Source: Chitinophagaceae bacterium
GTDB lineage: Bacteria > Bacteroidota > Bacteroidia > Chitinophagales > UBA10324
DNA: 64,000 bases
NCBI GenBank assembly: GCA_016717285.1
Contig: JADKFU010000005.1
Location: 1,968,501 to 2,032,500, forward strand
Direction of reading: 5' to 3'
This document shows, in pieces, positions 1 through 10,069 of this stretch. A program made the position numbers and the translations under genes. A model generated the notes under the pieces. That model was not told the origin of the DNA and ran no database searches. It saw nothing but the letters and a program-made list of their open reading frames with translations. Positions within the stretch are counted from its first letter, which is position 1. Every line of letters begins with the position of its first letter.

Positions 1-3000
1 GGAAATTTGCTGGATGTCGGAAATTCTTTGTGTAATAATCCGGGAATTGAATTCGCTATTAATAATTCTGATTGCAATGATGGAAATGCAGCAATCAATC
101 CTTCAGCAATTGAAATTTGCAACACCATTGATGATAACTGCAATGGAACGGCTGATGATGGATTGACCTTCATCACTTATTACGCAGATGCTGATAATGA
201 TGGATTTGGAAGTTTGCTGGATGCAGGAAATTCTTTGTGTAATAATCCGGGAGCAGGATTTTCCTTAAACAATACCGATTGTAACGATGGGAATGGAATC
301 ATCAATCCTTCAGCAATAGAAATTTGTAACAGCATTGATGATAATTGCAACGGAACGGCTGATGATGGATTGACCTTTATCACTTATTATGCGGATACGG
401 ATAATGACGGATTCGGAAATTTGCTGGATGCTGGAAATTCACTTTGTGTAAATCCTGGGACAGGATTTACGACTACCAACACTGATTGTAACGATGTAAA
501 TGCTGCTATCAATCCTTCAGCGATAGAAAGCTGCAATAGTATCGACGACAACTGCAATGGAACTGCTGACGACGGATTGATCTTTACAAATTATTATCCC
601 GATCTGGACAATGACAATTTTGGTGACGCAGGTGATCCCGGAATTGCACTATGTAATAATCCCGGAATTGGCTATTCAACAAGTAATACGGATTGCAATG
701 ATGCAAATTCACTAATCAGTCCTTCTGCAATTGAAAGTTGCAATAGCATAGATGACAACTGCAACGGAACGACGGATGATGGATTGATCTTCACTAATTA
801 TTATCCTGATCTTGACAATGACAGTTATGGTGATGTAACTAATCCCGGAATTTCACTATGTAATAATCCTGGAATTGGCTTTTCAGTTAGTAATAGTGAT
901 TGTAATGACAGCAATTCACTTATCAATCCTAACGCTATTGAAAGTTGCAATGGCATTGATGACAACTGCAATGGATCAACCGATGACGGATTGAACTTTG
1001 TCACTTATTACATTGATCAGGATCAGGATGGATATGGAAACTTATTTCTGGCAGGAAATGATTTGTGCAACAATCCGGGAACCGGTTATGCCACTAACAA
1101 TGAAGACTGCTATGATGTTGACGCTGAAATTAATCCCGGCATTACCGAATCGTGCAATGGCATTGACGATAATTGCAACGGCAATGCTGATGAAGGATTG
1201 ATCTTTATCACCTATTACACGGATGCTGACAATGATGGATTTGGAAATTTGCTGGATGCCGGTAATTCTTTGTGTAATAATCCCGGAACAGGTTATACAA
1301 CCACCAACACTGATTGTAACGACGGGAATGCTGCAATCAATCCTTCAGCAGCAGAAAGCTGCAATAACATTGACGACAACTGCAACGGAACGGCTGATGA
1401 TGGCTTAACCTTCATCACTTATTACGCAGATGCTGACAATGATGGATTTGGAAATTTACTGGGTGCCGGTAATTCTTTGTGTATTAATCCAGGAACAGGA
1501 TTTTCAACGAACAATACAGATTGTAATGATGGAAATTCACTTATCAATCCTTCGGCTATTGAAATTTGTAACGGCATTGATGACAATTGCAACATAGCAA
1601 TTGATGATGGATTAACATTTATCACTTACTACGCTGATTTTGACAATGATGGTTATGGAGATTTGTTTGGAACGGGAAATTCATTGTGCAGTACTCCAGG
1701 GCCGGGATTTTCAATTAACAATTCCGATTGCAACGATCAGAATCCGTTCATCAATCCTACTATTGCGGAAACCTGTAATGGCTTCGACGACAACTGTAAT
1801 GGTTCTGCTGACGATGGTTTGACCTTCATTACCTACTATACCGATCTTGACATGGATGGGTTTGGTGATTTATTCGACACCGGAAATTCTCTTTGTTCAA
1901 ATCCAGGCATTGGATTTTCAAGCAACAATACTGATTGCAACGATGGAAATGCACTTATCAATCCATTAGCAATTGAAAGCTGCAACAATATCGATGATAA
2001 TTGCAACGGAACGGCTGATGATGGATTGACTTTCATCACCTATTACGCAGATGCTGACAATGATGGATTTGGTGATTTAACCGATGTTGGAAATTCTCTT
2101 TGCGAAAATCCTGGCTTTGGATTTTCAAGCAACAATAGTGATTGCAACGATGGAAATGCACTTATCAATCCGTTAGCAATTGAAAGCTGCAACAATGTCG
2201 ATGATAATTGCAACGGAACGGCTGATGATGGATTGACTTTCATCACTTATTACGCAGATGCTGACAATGATGGATTTGGAAGTTTGTTGGATGCAGGAAA
2301 TTCTTTGTGTAATAATCCGGGAATTGGATTCGCCATTAATAATTCTGATTGCAATGATGGAAATGCTGCAATCAATCCTTTAGCAATAGAAATTTGTAAC
2401 AGCATTGATGATAACTGCAATGGAACAGCTGATGATGGATTGACCTTCATCACCTATTACGCTGATGCTGACAATGATGGATTTGGTGATTTAACCGATG
2501 TTGGAAATTCTCTTTGCGAAAATCCTGGCTTTGGATTTTCAAGCAACAATACTGATTGCAATGATGGAAATGCTGCAATCAATCCTTTAGCAATTGAAAC
2601 TTGTAACAACATTGATGATAACTGCAATGGAACGTCTGATGATGGATTGACCTTCATCACTTATTACGCAGATGCTGACAATGATGGATTTGGAAGTTTG
2701 CTGGATGCAGGAAATTCTTTGTGTAATAATCCGGGAATTGGATTCGCCATTAATAATTCTGATTGCAATGATGGAAATGCTGCAATCAATCCTTCAGCAA
2801 TAGAAATTTGTAACAACATTGATGATAACTGCAACGGAACGGCTGATGATGGATTGACCTTCATCACCTATTATACTGATGCTGACAATGATGGATTTGG
2901 AAGTTTGTTGGATGCAGGAAATTCTTTGTGTAATAATCCGGGAATTGGATTCGCCATTAATAATACTGATTGCAATGATGGAAATGCTGCAATCAATCCT

Positions 3001-4617
3001 TCAGCAATAGAAAGCTGCAACAACATTGATGATAACTGCAACGGAACGGCTGATGATGGATTGACTTTCATCACCTATTATGCTGATGCTGACAATGATG
3101 GATTTGGAAGTTTGTTGGATGCAGGAAATTCTTTGTGTAATAATCCGGGAATTGGATTCGCCATTAATAATACTGATTGCAATGATGGAAATGCGGCAAT
3201 CAATCCTTCAGCAATAGAAACTTGTAACAGCATTGATGATAACTGCAATGGAACATCTGATGATGGCCTGACCTTCATCACCTATTATACTGATGCTGAC
3301 AATGATGGATTTGGAAGTTTGCTGGATGCAGGAAATTCTTTGTGTAATAATCCTGGAATTGGATTCGCCATTAATAATACTGATTGCAATGATGGAAATG
3401 CTGCAATCAATCCTTCAGCAATAGAAAGCTGTAACAACATTGATGATAACTGCAATGGAACGGCTGATGATGGATTGACCTTCATCACCTATTACGCAGA
3501 TGCTGACAATGATGGATTTGGAAGTTTGCTGGATGCAGGAAATTCTTTGTGTAATAATCCCGGAATTGGATTCGCCATTAATAATTCTGATTGCAATGAT
3601 GGAAATGCCGCAATCAATCCTTCAGCAATAGAAATTTGTAACAACATTGATGATAACTGCAATGGAACGGCTGATGATGGATTGACCTTCATCACTTATT
3701 ACGCAGATGCTGACAATGATGGATTTGGAAGTTTGCTGGATGCAGGAAATTCTTTGTGTAATAATCCGGGAATTGGATTCGCCATTAATAATTCTGATTG
3801 CAATGATGGAAATGCTGCAATCAATCCTTCAGCAATAGAAAGCTGTAACAACATTGATGATAACTGCAATGGAACAGCAGATGATGGATTAACCTTTGTA
3901 ACTTATTACGCTGATGCTGACAATGATGGATTTGGAAGTTTGTTGGATCCAGGAAATTCTTTGTGTAATAATCCGGGAACAGGATTTTCAACGAACAATA
4001 CAGATTGTAATGATGGAAATGCAGCAATCAATCCTTTAGCAATTGAAACTTGTAACACCATTGATGATAACTGCAATGGAACGGCTGATGATGGATTGAC
4101 CTTCATCACCTATTATGCTGATGCTGACAATGATGGATTTGGAAGTTTGTTGGATGCAGGAAATTCACTGTGTAACAATCCCGGAATTGGATTCGCCATT
4201 AATAATACTGATTGCAATGACGGAAATGCTGCAATCAATCCTTTAGCAATAGAAATTTGTAACAGCATTGATGATGACTGCAATGGAACGGCTGATGATG
4301 GCCTGACCTTCATCACTTATTACGCAGATGCTGACAATGATGGATTTGGAAGTTTGTTGGATGCAGGAAATTCTTTGTGTAATAATCCGGGAATTGGATT
4401 CGCCATTAATAATACTGATTGCAATGATGGAAATGCTGCAATCAATCCTTCAGCAATAGAAAATTGTAATAGCATTGATGATAACTGCAATGGAACAGCA
4501 GATGATGGATTGACCTTCATCACTTATTACGCAGATGCTGACAATGATGGATTTGGAAGTTTGTTGGATGCAGGAAATTCTTTTTGCAAAAATCCGGGAA
4601 TTGGATTCGCCAGCTAA
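1..4617 (+). CDS. MopRs-repeat cell-surface protein, N-terminal part in window (partial at left edge, ends at frameshift)
   Basis: The reading frame is open from base 1, so the true start lies outside the window. It encodes 22 near-identical 69-residue units built on CNxIDDNCNG, then TADDGL, then YYADADNDGFG, then GNSLCNNPG, then DCNDGN and INPxAIE. This matches the MopRs/putative metal-binding repeat (PF11617-like). The Asp/Asn-rich DADNDG loops look like calcium-binding loops and the paired Cys could form disulfides. The frame ends early at 4615-4617, because GCC-ATT-AAT in other copies has become GCC-AGCT-AAT, a +1 change. The continuation is in another frame to 6664, where a T9SS sorting domain sits, so the whole is one secreted or surface protein. 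Short minus-strand frames inside the repeats are shadows. Role: probably adhesion or an extracellular matrix stalk, by inference only. Confidence 0.85.
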   Translation, partial: GNLLDVGNSLCNNPGIEFAINNSDCNDGNAAINPSAIEICNTIDDNCNGTADDGLTFITYYADADNDGFGSLLDAGNSLCNNPGAGFSLNNTDCNDGNGIINPSAIEICNSIDDNCNGTADDGLTFITYYADTDNDGFGNLLDAGNSLCVNPGTGFTTTNTDCNDVNAAINPSAIESCNSIDDNCNGTADDGLIFTNYYPDLDNDNFGDAGDPGIALCNNPGIGYSTSNTDCNDANSLISPSAIESCNSIDDNCNGTTDDGLIFTNYYPDLDNDSYGDVTNPGISLCNNPGIGFSVSNSDCNDSNSLINPNAIESCNGIDDNCNGSTDDGLNFVTYYIDQDQDGYGNLFLAGNDLCNNPGTGYATNNEDCYDVDAEINPGITESCNGIDDNCNGNADEGLIFITYYTDADNDGFGNLLDAGNSLCNNPGTGYTTTNTDCNDGNAAINPSAAESCNNIDDNCNGTADDGLTFITYYADADNDGFGNLLGAGNSLCINPGTGFSTNNTDCNDGNSLINPSAIEICNGIDDNCNIAIDDGLTFITYYADFDNDGYGDLFGTGNSLCSTPGPGFSINNSDCNDQNPFINPTIAETCNGFDDNCNGSADDGLTFITYYTDLDMDGFGDLFDTGNSLCSNPGIGFSSNNTDCNDGNALINPLAIESCNNIDDNCNGTADDGLTFITYYADADNDGFGDLTDVGNSLCENPGFGFSSNNSDCNDGNALINPLAIESCNNVDDNCNGTADDGLTFITYYADADNDGFGSLLDAGNSLCNNPGIGFAINNSDCNDGNAAINPLAIEICNSIDDNCNGTADDGLTFITYYADADNDGFGDLTDVGNSLCENPGFGFSSNNTDCNDGNAAINPLAIETCNNIDDNCNGTSDDGLTFITYYADADNDGFGSLLDAGNSLCNNPGIGFAINNSDCNDGNAAINPSAIEICNNIDDNCNGTADDGLTFITYYTDADNDGFGSLLDAGNSLCNNPGIGFAINNTDCNDGNAAINPSAIESCNNIDDNCNGTADDGLTFITYYADADNDGFGSLLDAGNSLCNNPGIGFAINNTDCNDGNAAINPSAIETCNSIDDNCNGTSDDGLTFITYYTDADNDGFGSLLDAGNSLCNNPGIGFAINNTDCNDGNAAINPSAIESCNNIDDNCNGTADDGLTFITYYADADNDGFGSLLDAGNSLCNNPGIGFAINNSDCNDGNAAINPSAIEICNNIDDNCNGTADDGLTFITYYADADNDGFGSLLDAGNSLCNNPGIGFAINNSDCNDGNAAINPSAIESCNNIDDNCNGTADDGLTFVTYYADADNDGFGSLLDPGNSLCNNPGTGFSTNNTDCNDGNAAINPLAIETCNTIDDNCNGTADDGLTFITYYADADNDGFGSLLDAGNSLCNNPGIGFAINNTDCNDGNAAINPLAIEICNSIDDDCNGTADDGLTFITYYADADNDGFGSLLDAGNSLCNNPGIGFAINNTDCNDGNAAINPSAIENCNSIDDNCNGTADDGLTFITYYADADNDGFGSLLDAGNSFCKNPGIGFAS

Positions 4618-6380
4618 TAATACTGATTGCAATGATGGAAATGCCGCAATCAATCCTTCAGCAATAGAAAATTGTAATAGCATTGATGATAACTGCAATG
4701 GAACAGCAGATGATGGATTAACCTTTGTAACTTATTACGCAGATGCTGACAATGATGGATTTGGAAGTTTGCTGGATGCAGGAAATTCTTTGTGTAATAA
4801 TCCGGGAATTGGATTCGCCATTAATAATACGGATTGCAATGATGGGAATTCCTTAATCAACCCAAATGCTGTTGAAACTTGTAATGCTATCGACGATAAC
4901 TGTAACATCACTATTGATGATGGTTTACTGTTCCTCACCTATTATGCTGATCTCGACAATGATAACTATGGAGACTTATTCGGTGTTGGAAATACTTTAT
5001 GTGCCAATCCGGGAACAGGATTCGTTCCAAATAACACCGACTGCAATGATGGAAATATATCGATCAATCCGGCTGCTCCCGAAACCTGCAATGGAATTGA
5101 CGACAACTGCAACGGAACGGCTGATGATGGATTGAATTTCATTACTTATTATTCTGATGATGACAATGACGGATTTGGTGATTTAACCGATGTTGGAAAT
5201 TCACTTTGTTCAAATCCAGGCATTGGATTTTCTATCAATCACCTTGATTGCAACGATGGAAATGCACTTATCAATCCGTTAGCAATTGAAAGCTGCAATG
5301 GTATCGACGACAACTGCAACGGAACGGCTGATGATGGATTGATCTTCATCACTTATTACGCAGATGCTGACAATGACGGATTTGGTGATTTAACCGATGT
5401 TGGAAATTCACTTTGTTCAAATCCAGGCATTGGATTTTCTATCAATCACCTTGATTGCAACGATGGAAATGCACTTATCAATCCGTTAGCAATTGAAAGC
5501 TGCAACGGTATCGATGACAACTGTAATGGTACTGCTGATGATGGATTGGTCTTCACGACCTATTATGCTGATGATGACAATGATGGTTTTGGAGATTTGT
5601 TAGATGCCGGAAATTCTCTTTGCAATAATCCGGGAGCAGGTTTTACACTAAACCACTCCGACTGTAACGATGGAAATGCGGCAATTAATCCTACTGCTTC
5701 CGAAATCTGTAATACGCAGGATGACAATTGCAATGGAAGTATAGATGAAGGGTTAACTTTCATTACGTATTACGTAGATCTTGATCATGACAACTATGGC
5801 AAAATATCTGACCCCGGAAATTCATTGTGCCAAAATCCGGGCATTGGCTTTTCCACTAATCATACTGATTGCAATGATGGAAACGCATTGATCAATCCAG
5901 GTGCGATAGAAAGTTGCAATGGGATTGATGACAACTGCAATGGATCGTCCGACGAGGGACTGATTTTCATTAATTACTATCCGGATATTGATAATGATAG
6001 TTATGGCAATGTGCTAAGCGCCGGCATTTCATTGTGCAATAATCCGGGAATCGGATATTCTGTCAACAATGAGGATTGCAATGATGCAAATTCATTAATC
6101 AATCCTGCAGTCCTTGAAATATGTAACGGTGTTGATGACAATTGTAACGATACGATTGATGACGGGTTTGTGCTGACTGCATTCTACCAGGATAATGATA
6201 ATGACAATTACGGTAATTCATTGATTGCTCTCAATGCATGTGCGGCACCCACAGGCTATGTTGCGGACAGTACAGATTGCAATGATAACAGTGCGGCTAT
6301 TAATCCCGGCGCACCCGAAATTCTTCCGAATGGAATTGATGATGATTGTGACGGATACATTGATGAAATCAGCGTAGGAA
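1..6380 (+). repeat. Tandem 207-bp coding repeat, 31 copies
   Basis: Units repeat every 207 bp (69 codons). Central units, roughly 2040-4600, differ by only a few bases, while the outer units are more divergent, the usual pattern of unequal recombination in the middle of an array. The count of 31 is from CN-x-x-DDNC/DDDC motifs across both frames. A region like this is hard to assemble from short reads, so the copy number is provisional. Confidence 0.9.
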
Positions 6381-6664
6381 TTATTTCTCCTCAAAGTTCC
6401 TTAGTGCAGCTCACCGCTTTTCCAAATCCGACGGACGGACTTTTCACTGCTTACCTCCAATTGAATACTGAAATGGACCTGGATGCCTACCTGGAACTGA
6501 GAAACCTGATCGGACAAGTTATATTCAAGAGACCTGCGCAACTTCTAAAAGGAAAATTATCAGAAGAAATTCAACTTGATAAAATTGATCCCGCAGGAAT
6601 ATATCTGTTGAACGTCATCATTGAGGATCATTTATACTCTACACAAATAATTTATCAGAAATGA
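4535..6664 (+). CDS. MopRs-repeat protein, C-terminal part with T9SS sorting domain (continuation after frameshift)
   Basis: This is the second frame of the same gene. Only sequence from about 4613 onward is genuine in this frame; the first ~26 codons are an out-of-frame read of the previous repeat. It holds nine more 69-residue units, which become more divergent toward the end, and the last has the variant GIDDDCDGYIDE. After residue ~620 comes a type A T9SS C-terminal domain: TAFPNPTDGLF, then LRNLIGQVIF, then DPAGIYLLNVI, ending QIIYQK. That domain directs export by the type IX system and anchoring or release at the surface. Together with the upstream frame the intact protein would exceed 2,200 residues. 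Confidence 0.85.
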   Translation: MLTMMDLEVCWMQEILFAKIRELDSPANNTDCNDGNAAINPSAIENCNSIDDNCNGTADDGLTFVTYYADADNDGFGSLLDAGNSLCNNPGIGFAINNTDCNDGNSLINPNAVETCNAIDDNCNITIDDGLLFLTYYADLDNDNYGDLFGVGNTLCANPGTGFVPNNTDCNDGNISINPAAPETCNGIDDNCNGTADDGLNFITYYSDDDNDGFGDLTDVGNSLCSNPGIGFSINHLDCNDGNALINPLAIESCNGIDDNCNGTADDGLIFITYYADADNDGFGDLTDVGNSLCSNPGIGFSINHLDCNDGNALINPLAIESCNGIDDNCNGTADDGLVFTTYYADDDNDGFGDLLDAGNSLCNNPGAGFTLNHSDCNDGNAAINPTASEICNTQDDNCNGSIDEGLTFITYYVDLDHDNYGKISDPGNSLCQNPGIGFSTNHTDCNDGNALINPGAIESCNGIDDNCNGSSDEGLIFINYYPDIDNDSYGNVLSAGISLCNNPGIGYSVNNEDCNDANSLINPAVLEICNGVDDNCNDTIDDGFVLTAFYQDNDNDNYGNSLIALNACAAPTGYVADSTDCNDNSAAINPGAPEILPNGIDDDCDGYIDEISVGIISPQSSLVQLTAFPNPTDGLFTAYLQLNTEMDLDAYLELRNLIGQVIFKRPAQLLKGKLSEEIQLDKIDPAGIYLLNVIIEDHLYSTQIIYQK

Positions 6665-6822
6665 TTTGTAAACCTTGCAGGCATTGCATGTTTTTTCTAT
6701 GTAGAACTATCATTGTTGTCCGCAAAAAAAATTGTAGTTACAAAATTATGTCGCCCATACAAGGCTTTGCAAAAAATCACAAAGCCCCGTGGGGTTCAAA
6801 GAATTGGCAGAAGGAGTGCCCT

Positions 6823-6846
6823 TTTTTGGGGGGGCCCGGGGGGGGC
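6823..6846. other. G7-C3-G8 homopolymer block in intergenic DNA
   Basis: Between the repeat-protein gene and the next gene (6665-6940) there is a run of six T, seven G, three C and eight G. It is strikingly G-rich for an AT-rich genome. A short CCCC-GT-GGGG hairpin lies about 40 bp before it (6784-6793). No gene is convincing here. It could be a misassembled homopolymer or a structural element. Confidence 0.4.
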
Positions 6847-6940
6847 GCTAACAACATGCGGGCATTCATGACGCCTTTCTTGTCTTTGCCCGTTTCCCGA
6901 CTAAACTCAAAATCACTTCTTTGAATAACTTAGGAGGAAA

Positions 6941-8158
6941 TTATTGTTTTACCAACTTACCTTGCATCACTTCTCCATTCATCTTCAGGCGATAGAAATA
7001 AACACCTTCAGTCAAAGCTGTTGTATGCAATTGAATGGATTGCCGGGCTGTAAACATCCTATGATCAACACTCCTGCCAATTAAATCCGTCAATAAAAAA
7101 TCAATACCTGTTGTTGGAGTGTGCGAAAAAGTGAACTGCAGCTCATCACTGAATGGATTCGGAAATATTACCACTTCAGTCTGTGTTGATGCAAGTTGAT
7201 TTGTACCGGTAACCTCAAACTCAAGCTTCGCAATAATTGGAATGTGATCTGATGCCTGGTGCAAAGCGTTCGCTATTTCCATAGTCACTGCGGAATTCGG
7301 TGGTCTGTTGATTGAATCATTGTAATGATTGCCATCATTTCCGTAAGGAATGGTGCTGCCTGAAATATAAGTAATGCCGCCAGCCTGCATCAAAGCATTG
7401 CTGAAAAGTATCATGTCAAACCGATCATCCATACCACCCGTTACACCACCACCAAAGCTTCGCACGCGTGGTGATTGTGTATGATATTTCGCATTCGCGG
7501 AAGCATTGAACGTTCCGGTGATTGGGACAGGATCATTAAAATTTCCATCATCAGTAATGTTATTTTGCAAAAGCTTTTGATAAGGAGATTCATTGGTAGA
7601 GTAAATATTGAAATCACCGCACACTATAAAATTGGAACCAACAGGCAATGCATTCGTATGCTTCCGGAGAGAATCCACTTCCAATGCACGTTGCGCTTCT
7701 TCACTGCTTCCTGAACTGGCTTTCAGGTGCACGGCATATAACCTGAGCGTATCACCACTTGCTTTATAAATTACTGTAAACTCATTAATGTCGCGGAGGT
7801 CAGTCTTTATCGCTTTGTTGCTGACAAACGTAAATTTCTCGTTCCTGTAGATCAACGCTTTGTTGGTATCAAAGCCTGTTATGAATGTTCCCAGGGAATA
7901 AATATCAGCAGAATCATTCATCACGTTCGCGACAAAACCCTGGATCGCCGAGTAAACAACCACTTCTTCGCAAATCAAAAGATCAGGTTTTACTTCCTTC
8001 ATAATCTTTCTGAAATACGGGTTGCGTGTTGCTGAATCTGCTTGCAAACCTTCGTAGTTTAAAAGGTTATAGGCCATTAAGGTTACCGTTTCCTGGGCAA
8101 CTGAAAACAAAGGCAAGAAAAAGAGAAGCAACAGTAATCTGAGAGAGAGAGTCTTCAT
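6941..8158 (-). CDS. Secreted endonuclease/exonuclease/phosphatase-family protein with T9SS sorting domain
   Basis: It has a signal peptide (MKTLSLRLLLLLFF...SVAQ) followed by an EEP fold: MAYNLLNYEG near residue 28, a Glu in LLICEEVV near 60, CGDFNIYS near 183 and a C-terminal SDHIPIIAKL near 308. These carry the metal-binding Asp/Asn/His of DNase I-like phosphodiesterases. The last ~80 residues form a T9SS type A domain (IFPNPFSDELQF, LIGRSVD, EGVYFYRLKMNG, GKLVKQ). The protein is therefore exported and probably degrades extracellular nucleic acid or another phosphodiester; the substrate cannot be told. The ATG at 8158 is supported by the signal peptide. It stands alone, with 211 bp to the divergent gene at 8370. 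Confidence 0.85.
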   Translation of the reverse strand: MKTLSLRLLLLLFFLPLFSVAQETVTLMAYNLLNYEGLQADSATRNPYFRKIMKEVKPDLLICEEVVVYSAIQGFVANVMNDSADIYSLGTFITGFDTNKALIYRNEKFTFVSNKAIKTDLRDINEFTVIYKASGDTLRLYAVHLKASSGSSEEAQRALEVDSLRKHTNALPVGSNFIVCGDFNIYSTNESPYQKLLQNNITDDGNFNDPVPITGTFNASANAKYHTQSPRVRSFGGGVTGGMDDRFDMILFSNALMQAGGITYISGSTIPYGNDGNHYNDSINRPPNSAVTMEIANALHQASDHIPIIAKLEFEVTGTNQLASTQTEVVIFPNPFSDELQFTFSHTPTTGIDFLLTDLIGRSVDHRMFTARQSIQLHTTALTEGVYFYRLKMNGEVMQGKLVKQ

Positions 8159-8247
8159 GTCTGAAAAGTACTGTTTTATTCCTGAAAGACTATATAGCTA
8201 TATTCCGAATAGGAGGTTTTGCTTCCATCGATTTATTGTGGAACTTT

Positions 8248-8280
8248 GGCAATGGTCAATAGTCATTAGTCATTGGACAT
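8248..8280. repeat. Low-complexity TAGTCATT-type repeat
   Basis: It reads CAATGGTCAATAGTCATT followed by AGTCATTGGACATT. The same heptamer-like motif flanks the four-helix-bundle gene near 18.5-19.2 kb, but here there is no such gene next to it. Confidence 0.5.
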
Positions 8281-8369
8281 TACGAATCGTTGTGTCTTTC
8301 GCTTAAGTCTTCCATCAGTCATTACTTCATCGGAACATTGGCACATTAAAAACATCGGCACATCAAAAA

Positions 8370-9371
8370 ATGAATCCATCCTCCCCTCCTGAAAATCCCG
8401 CAACAACCATAACCGCTTCCTCTGATTCACCACCTGCCTTTTCCTGGGATGACTGGTATGCATCCGTTGGTGGCCGTACTATTAACATCGAGGAAGTAAA
8501 TGATTATCTGAATAAAATTTATGAAGATCAATACAAGCGATTTGAAAGTGAAGTGGCTTCAGTTAAAACCGAATTTAAAAGTGCTGCAGAAGCTGCAACG
8601 CTGATCAAAGAAAAGGCAGTTTCTTTCGGTGCAGACATCGTTGGCATTTGCGAAATTGAGCCGTCTGATATTTACAAAGGAAAAACAGTAACGGAGAAAT
8701 ATGCAATTGCTGTCGGGCAGCGAATGTTGTGGCGGGCTTTCCAGGTGGTACCTTCCAAAGAAGCGGCGATAGAATGTTTGCGGATCTATTATACGTTGGG
8801 AGAAACTGTTATTCAATTGGCGAATTTCATTCGTTCATTGGGTTACACGTGCAAAGTGGAACATCCGATCGGCGACAGCGATGTGCTTCATGTCCCGATA
8901 GGATTGAAAGCAGGATTCGGTGAATTAGGAAGACATGGTTCTATCATCAATCCGAAGTTGGGTCCGTTGTTCAGAATGGGAAGCGTGATCACTTCTATTC
9001 CGATGGAGATTGATCATCCTATAGATGCAGGCATTGCAAAATTCTGCGATAACTGCCGCGCCTGTAGAATTTATTGTCCGGCCAAAGCGATTCCAGATGA
9101 ACGCAATGAAGCAGCCGGCAAAGATCATCTTGGAAATTACCGTTACCAGGTGGACACAGCGAAATGCTTTCCTTACTTCGCTACACACTATTATTGTTCT
9201 GCCTGTTTACCCGTTTGCGTTTATAACCATAAAGAATGGGCGAAGGACTTTGAAGGATTTGAGACAAAATTGTTTCCGAAAGTAATTATGAAAGATCCGC
9301 CTCCGCCGGCAGACGATATTCCTGTTGAGAAGCGGCATGAATATCCACGAGTAAAACGTGAATTAAAATAA
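8370..9371 (+). CDS. QueG / reductive-dehalogenase-like 4Fe-4S protein
   Basis: A 333-residue protein with no signal or Tat peptide, hence cytoplasmic. The central region (about residues 75-215) resembles the cobalamin-binding part of the epoxyqueuosine reductase/reductive dehalogenase superfamily, with GLKAGFGELGRHGS near 182. Two iron-sulfur motifs follow: FCDNCRACRIYCP near 225 and a second set, CFPYFATHYYCSACLPVC near 267. The 4Fe-4S motifs are certain. The cobalamin link is a family inference, and the reaction is not evident; it is not a normal QueG, as it lacks the HEAT-repeat tail. The ATG at 8370 is preceded by a weak A-rich leader. It does not form an operon with its neighbours. Confidence 0.6.
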   Translation: MNPSSPPENPATTITASSDSPPAFSWDDWYASVGGRTINIEEVNDYLNKIYEDQYKRFESEVASVKTEFKSAAEAATLIKEKAVSFGADIVGICEIEPSDIYKGKTVTEKYAIAVGQRMLWRAFQVVPSKEAAIECLRIYYTLGETVIQLANFIRSLGYTCKVEHPIGDSDVLHVPIGLKAGFGELGRHGSIINPKLGPLFRMGSVITSIPMEIDHPIDAGIAKFCDNCRACRIYCPAKAIPDERNEAAGKDHLGNYRYQVDTAKCFPYFATHYYCSACLPVCVYNHKEWAKDFEGFETKLFPKVIMKDPPPPADDIPVEKRHEYPRVKRELK

Positions 9372-9419
9372 CAAATTGAAAGGTATAGCTGCTAAACTCG
9401 TACAACAGCAATACTCAAA

Positions 9420-9878
9420 TCATTTTTCCATTTTTACCACATACACATTGTCGTTATATAGATACTGAATCCAAAATTTATGATGAGTAAGTTCCAGCAC
9501 CCTCCAACATTCCACGCCGGATGAATCAATCATGCCAGGCAAATATCCTTCTGTATAAAGTGTATCAAAGAATGGTGCACAACACATGGTATCAGGGCTT
9601 TCATAAGGAAAACTAATATAAACAAAATATAGCCTATCATTAGAACTGCTTCTCGCAGTCAAGCTTCCATTACTTCCATTATAAGTTTGAGCCCAGTAAT
9701 AATCATATGAAGCATCATACTTTTCAATTCCGTGAAGAGAAGAATCACCCTTTAGCTCCTCCCCATTGAAGGTGACAGATTCAATATTCCATGTTCCAAT
9801 TATCAAATTTTGAGGATGCTTTTTGCAAGAAGCATTGAAAAGAAAAACAGCGGCGAGAATGACGATTTGCTTAATCAT
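9420..9878 (-). CDS. Small lipoprotein, lipocalin-like
   Basis: It starts MIKQIVILAAVFLFNASCKK, a lipoprotein signal with the lipobox Cys followed by Lys-Lys. The mature part opens with LIIGTWNIESVTFNGEEL, the usual opening of lipocalin-like Bacteroidota lipoproteins. Two consecutive Cys (MCCAPFF) occur in the middle. The ATG at 9878 is preferred to a TTG two codons upstream. Function unknown. It is convergent with the Fe-S protein gene, about 48 bp apart. Confidence 0.7.
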   Translation of the reverse strand: MIKQIVILAAVFLFNASCKKHPQNLIIGTWNIESVTFNGEELKGDSSLHGIEKYDASYDYYWAQTYNGSNGSLTARSSSNDRLYFVYISFPYESPDTMCCAPFFDTLYTEGYLPGMIDSSGVECWRVLELTHHKFWIQYLYNDNVYVVKMEK

Positions 9879-10069
9879 TATCAAATGTCTTTAGAATAGC
9901 GGAATATGTTGAAGTGGAAATATACTGCTTCTGTTCTGAGTAAATGTCAATTTCAAAGGGCATAATACATTTCTCATTGATACCTTCTAAACATGCAAGG
10001 CATTATTGCACTCGTGTAAAAATTCGTAATTCATAAGTTAGGCGAAAAGAATCAATTCAGATTTTAGTT

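Noticed and set aside
180..5763. Many 67-codon minus-strand frames spaced 207 bp apart
   Set aside because: They are the antisense of the 69-residue coding repeat and recur only because the DNA repeats.
6661..6924. 87-codon + strand frame after the MopRs gene
   Set aside because: It runs through the poly-G block and has no family resemblance or start signal; taken as chance.
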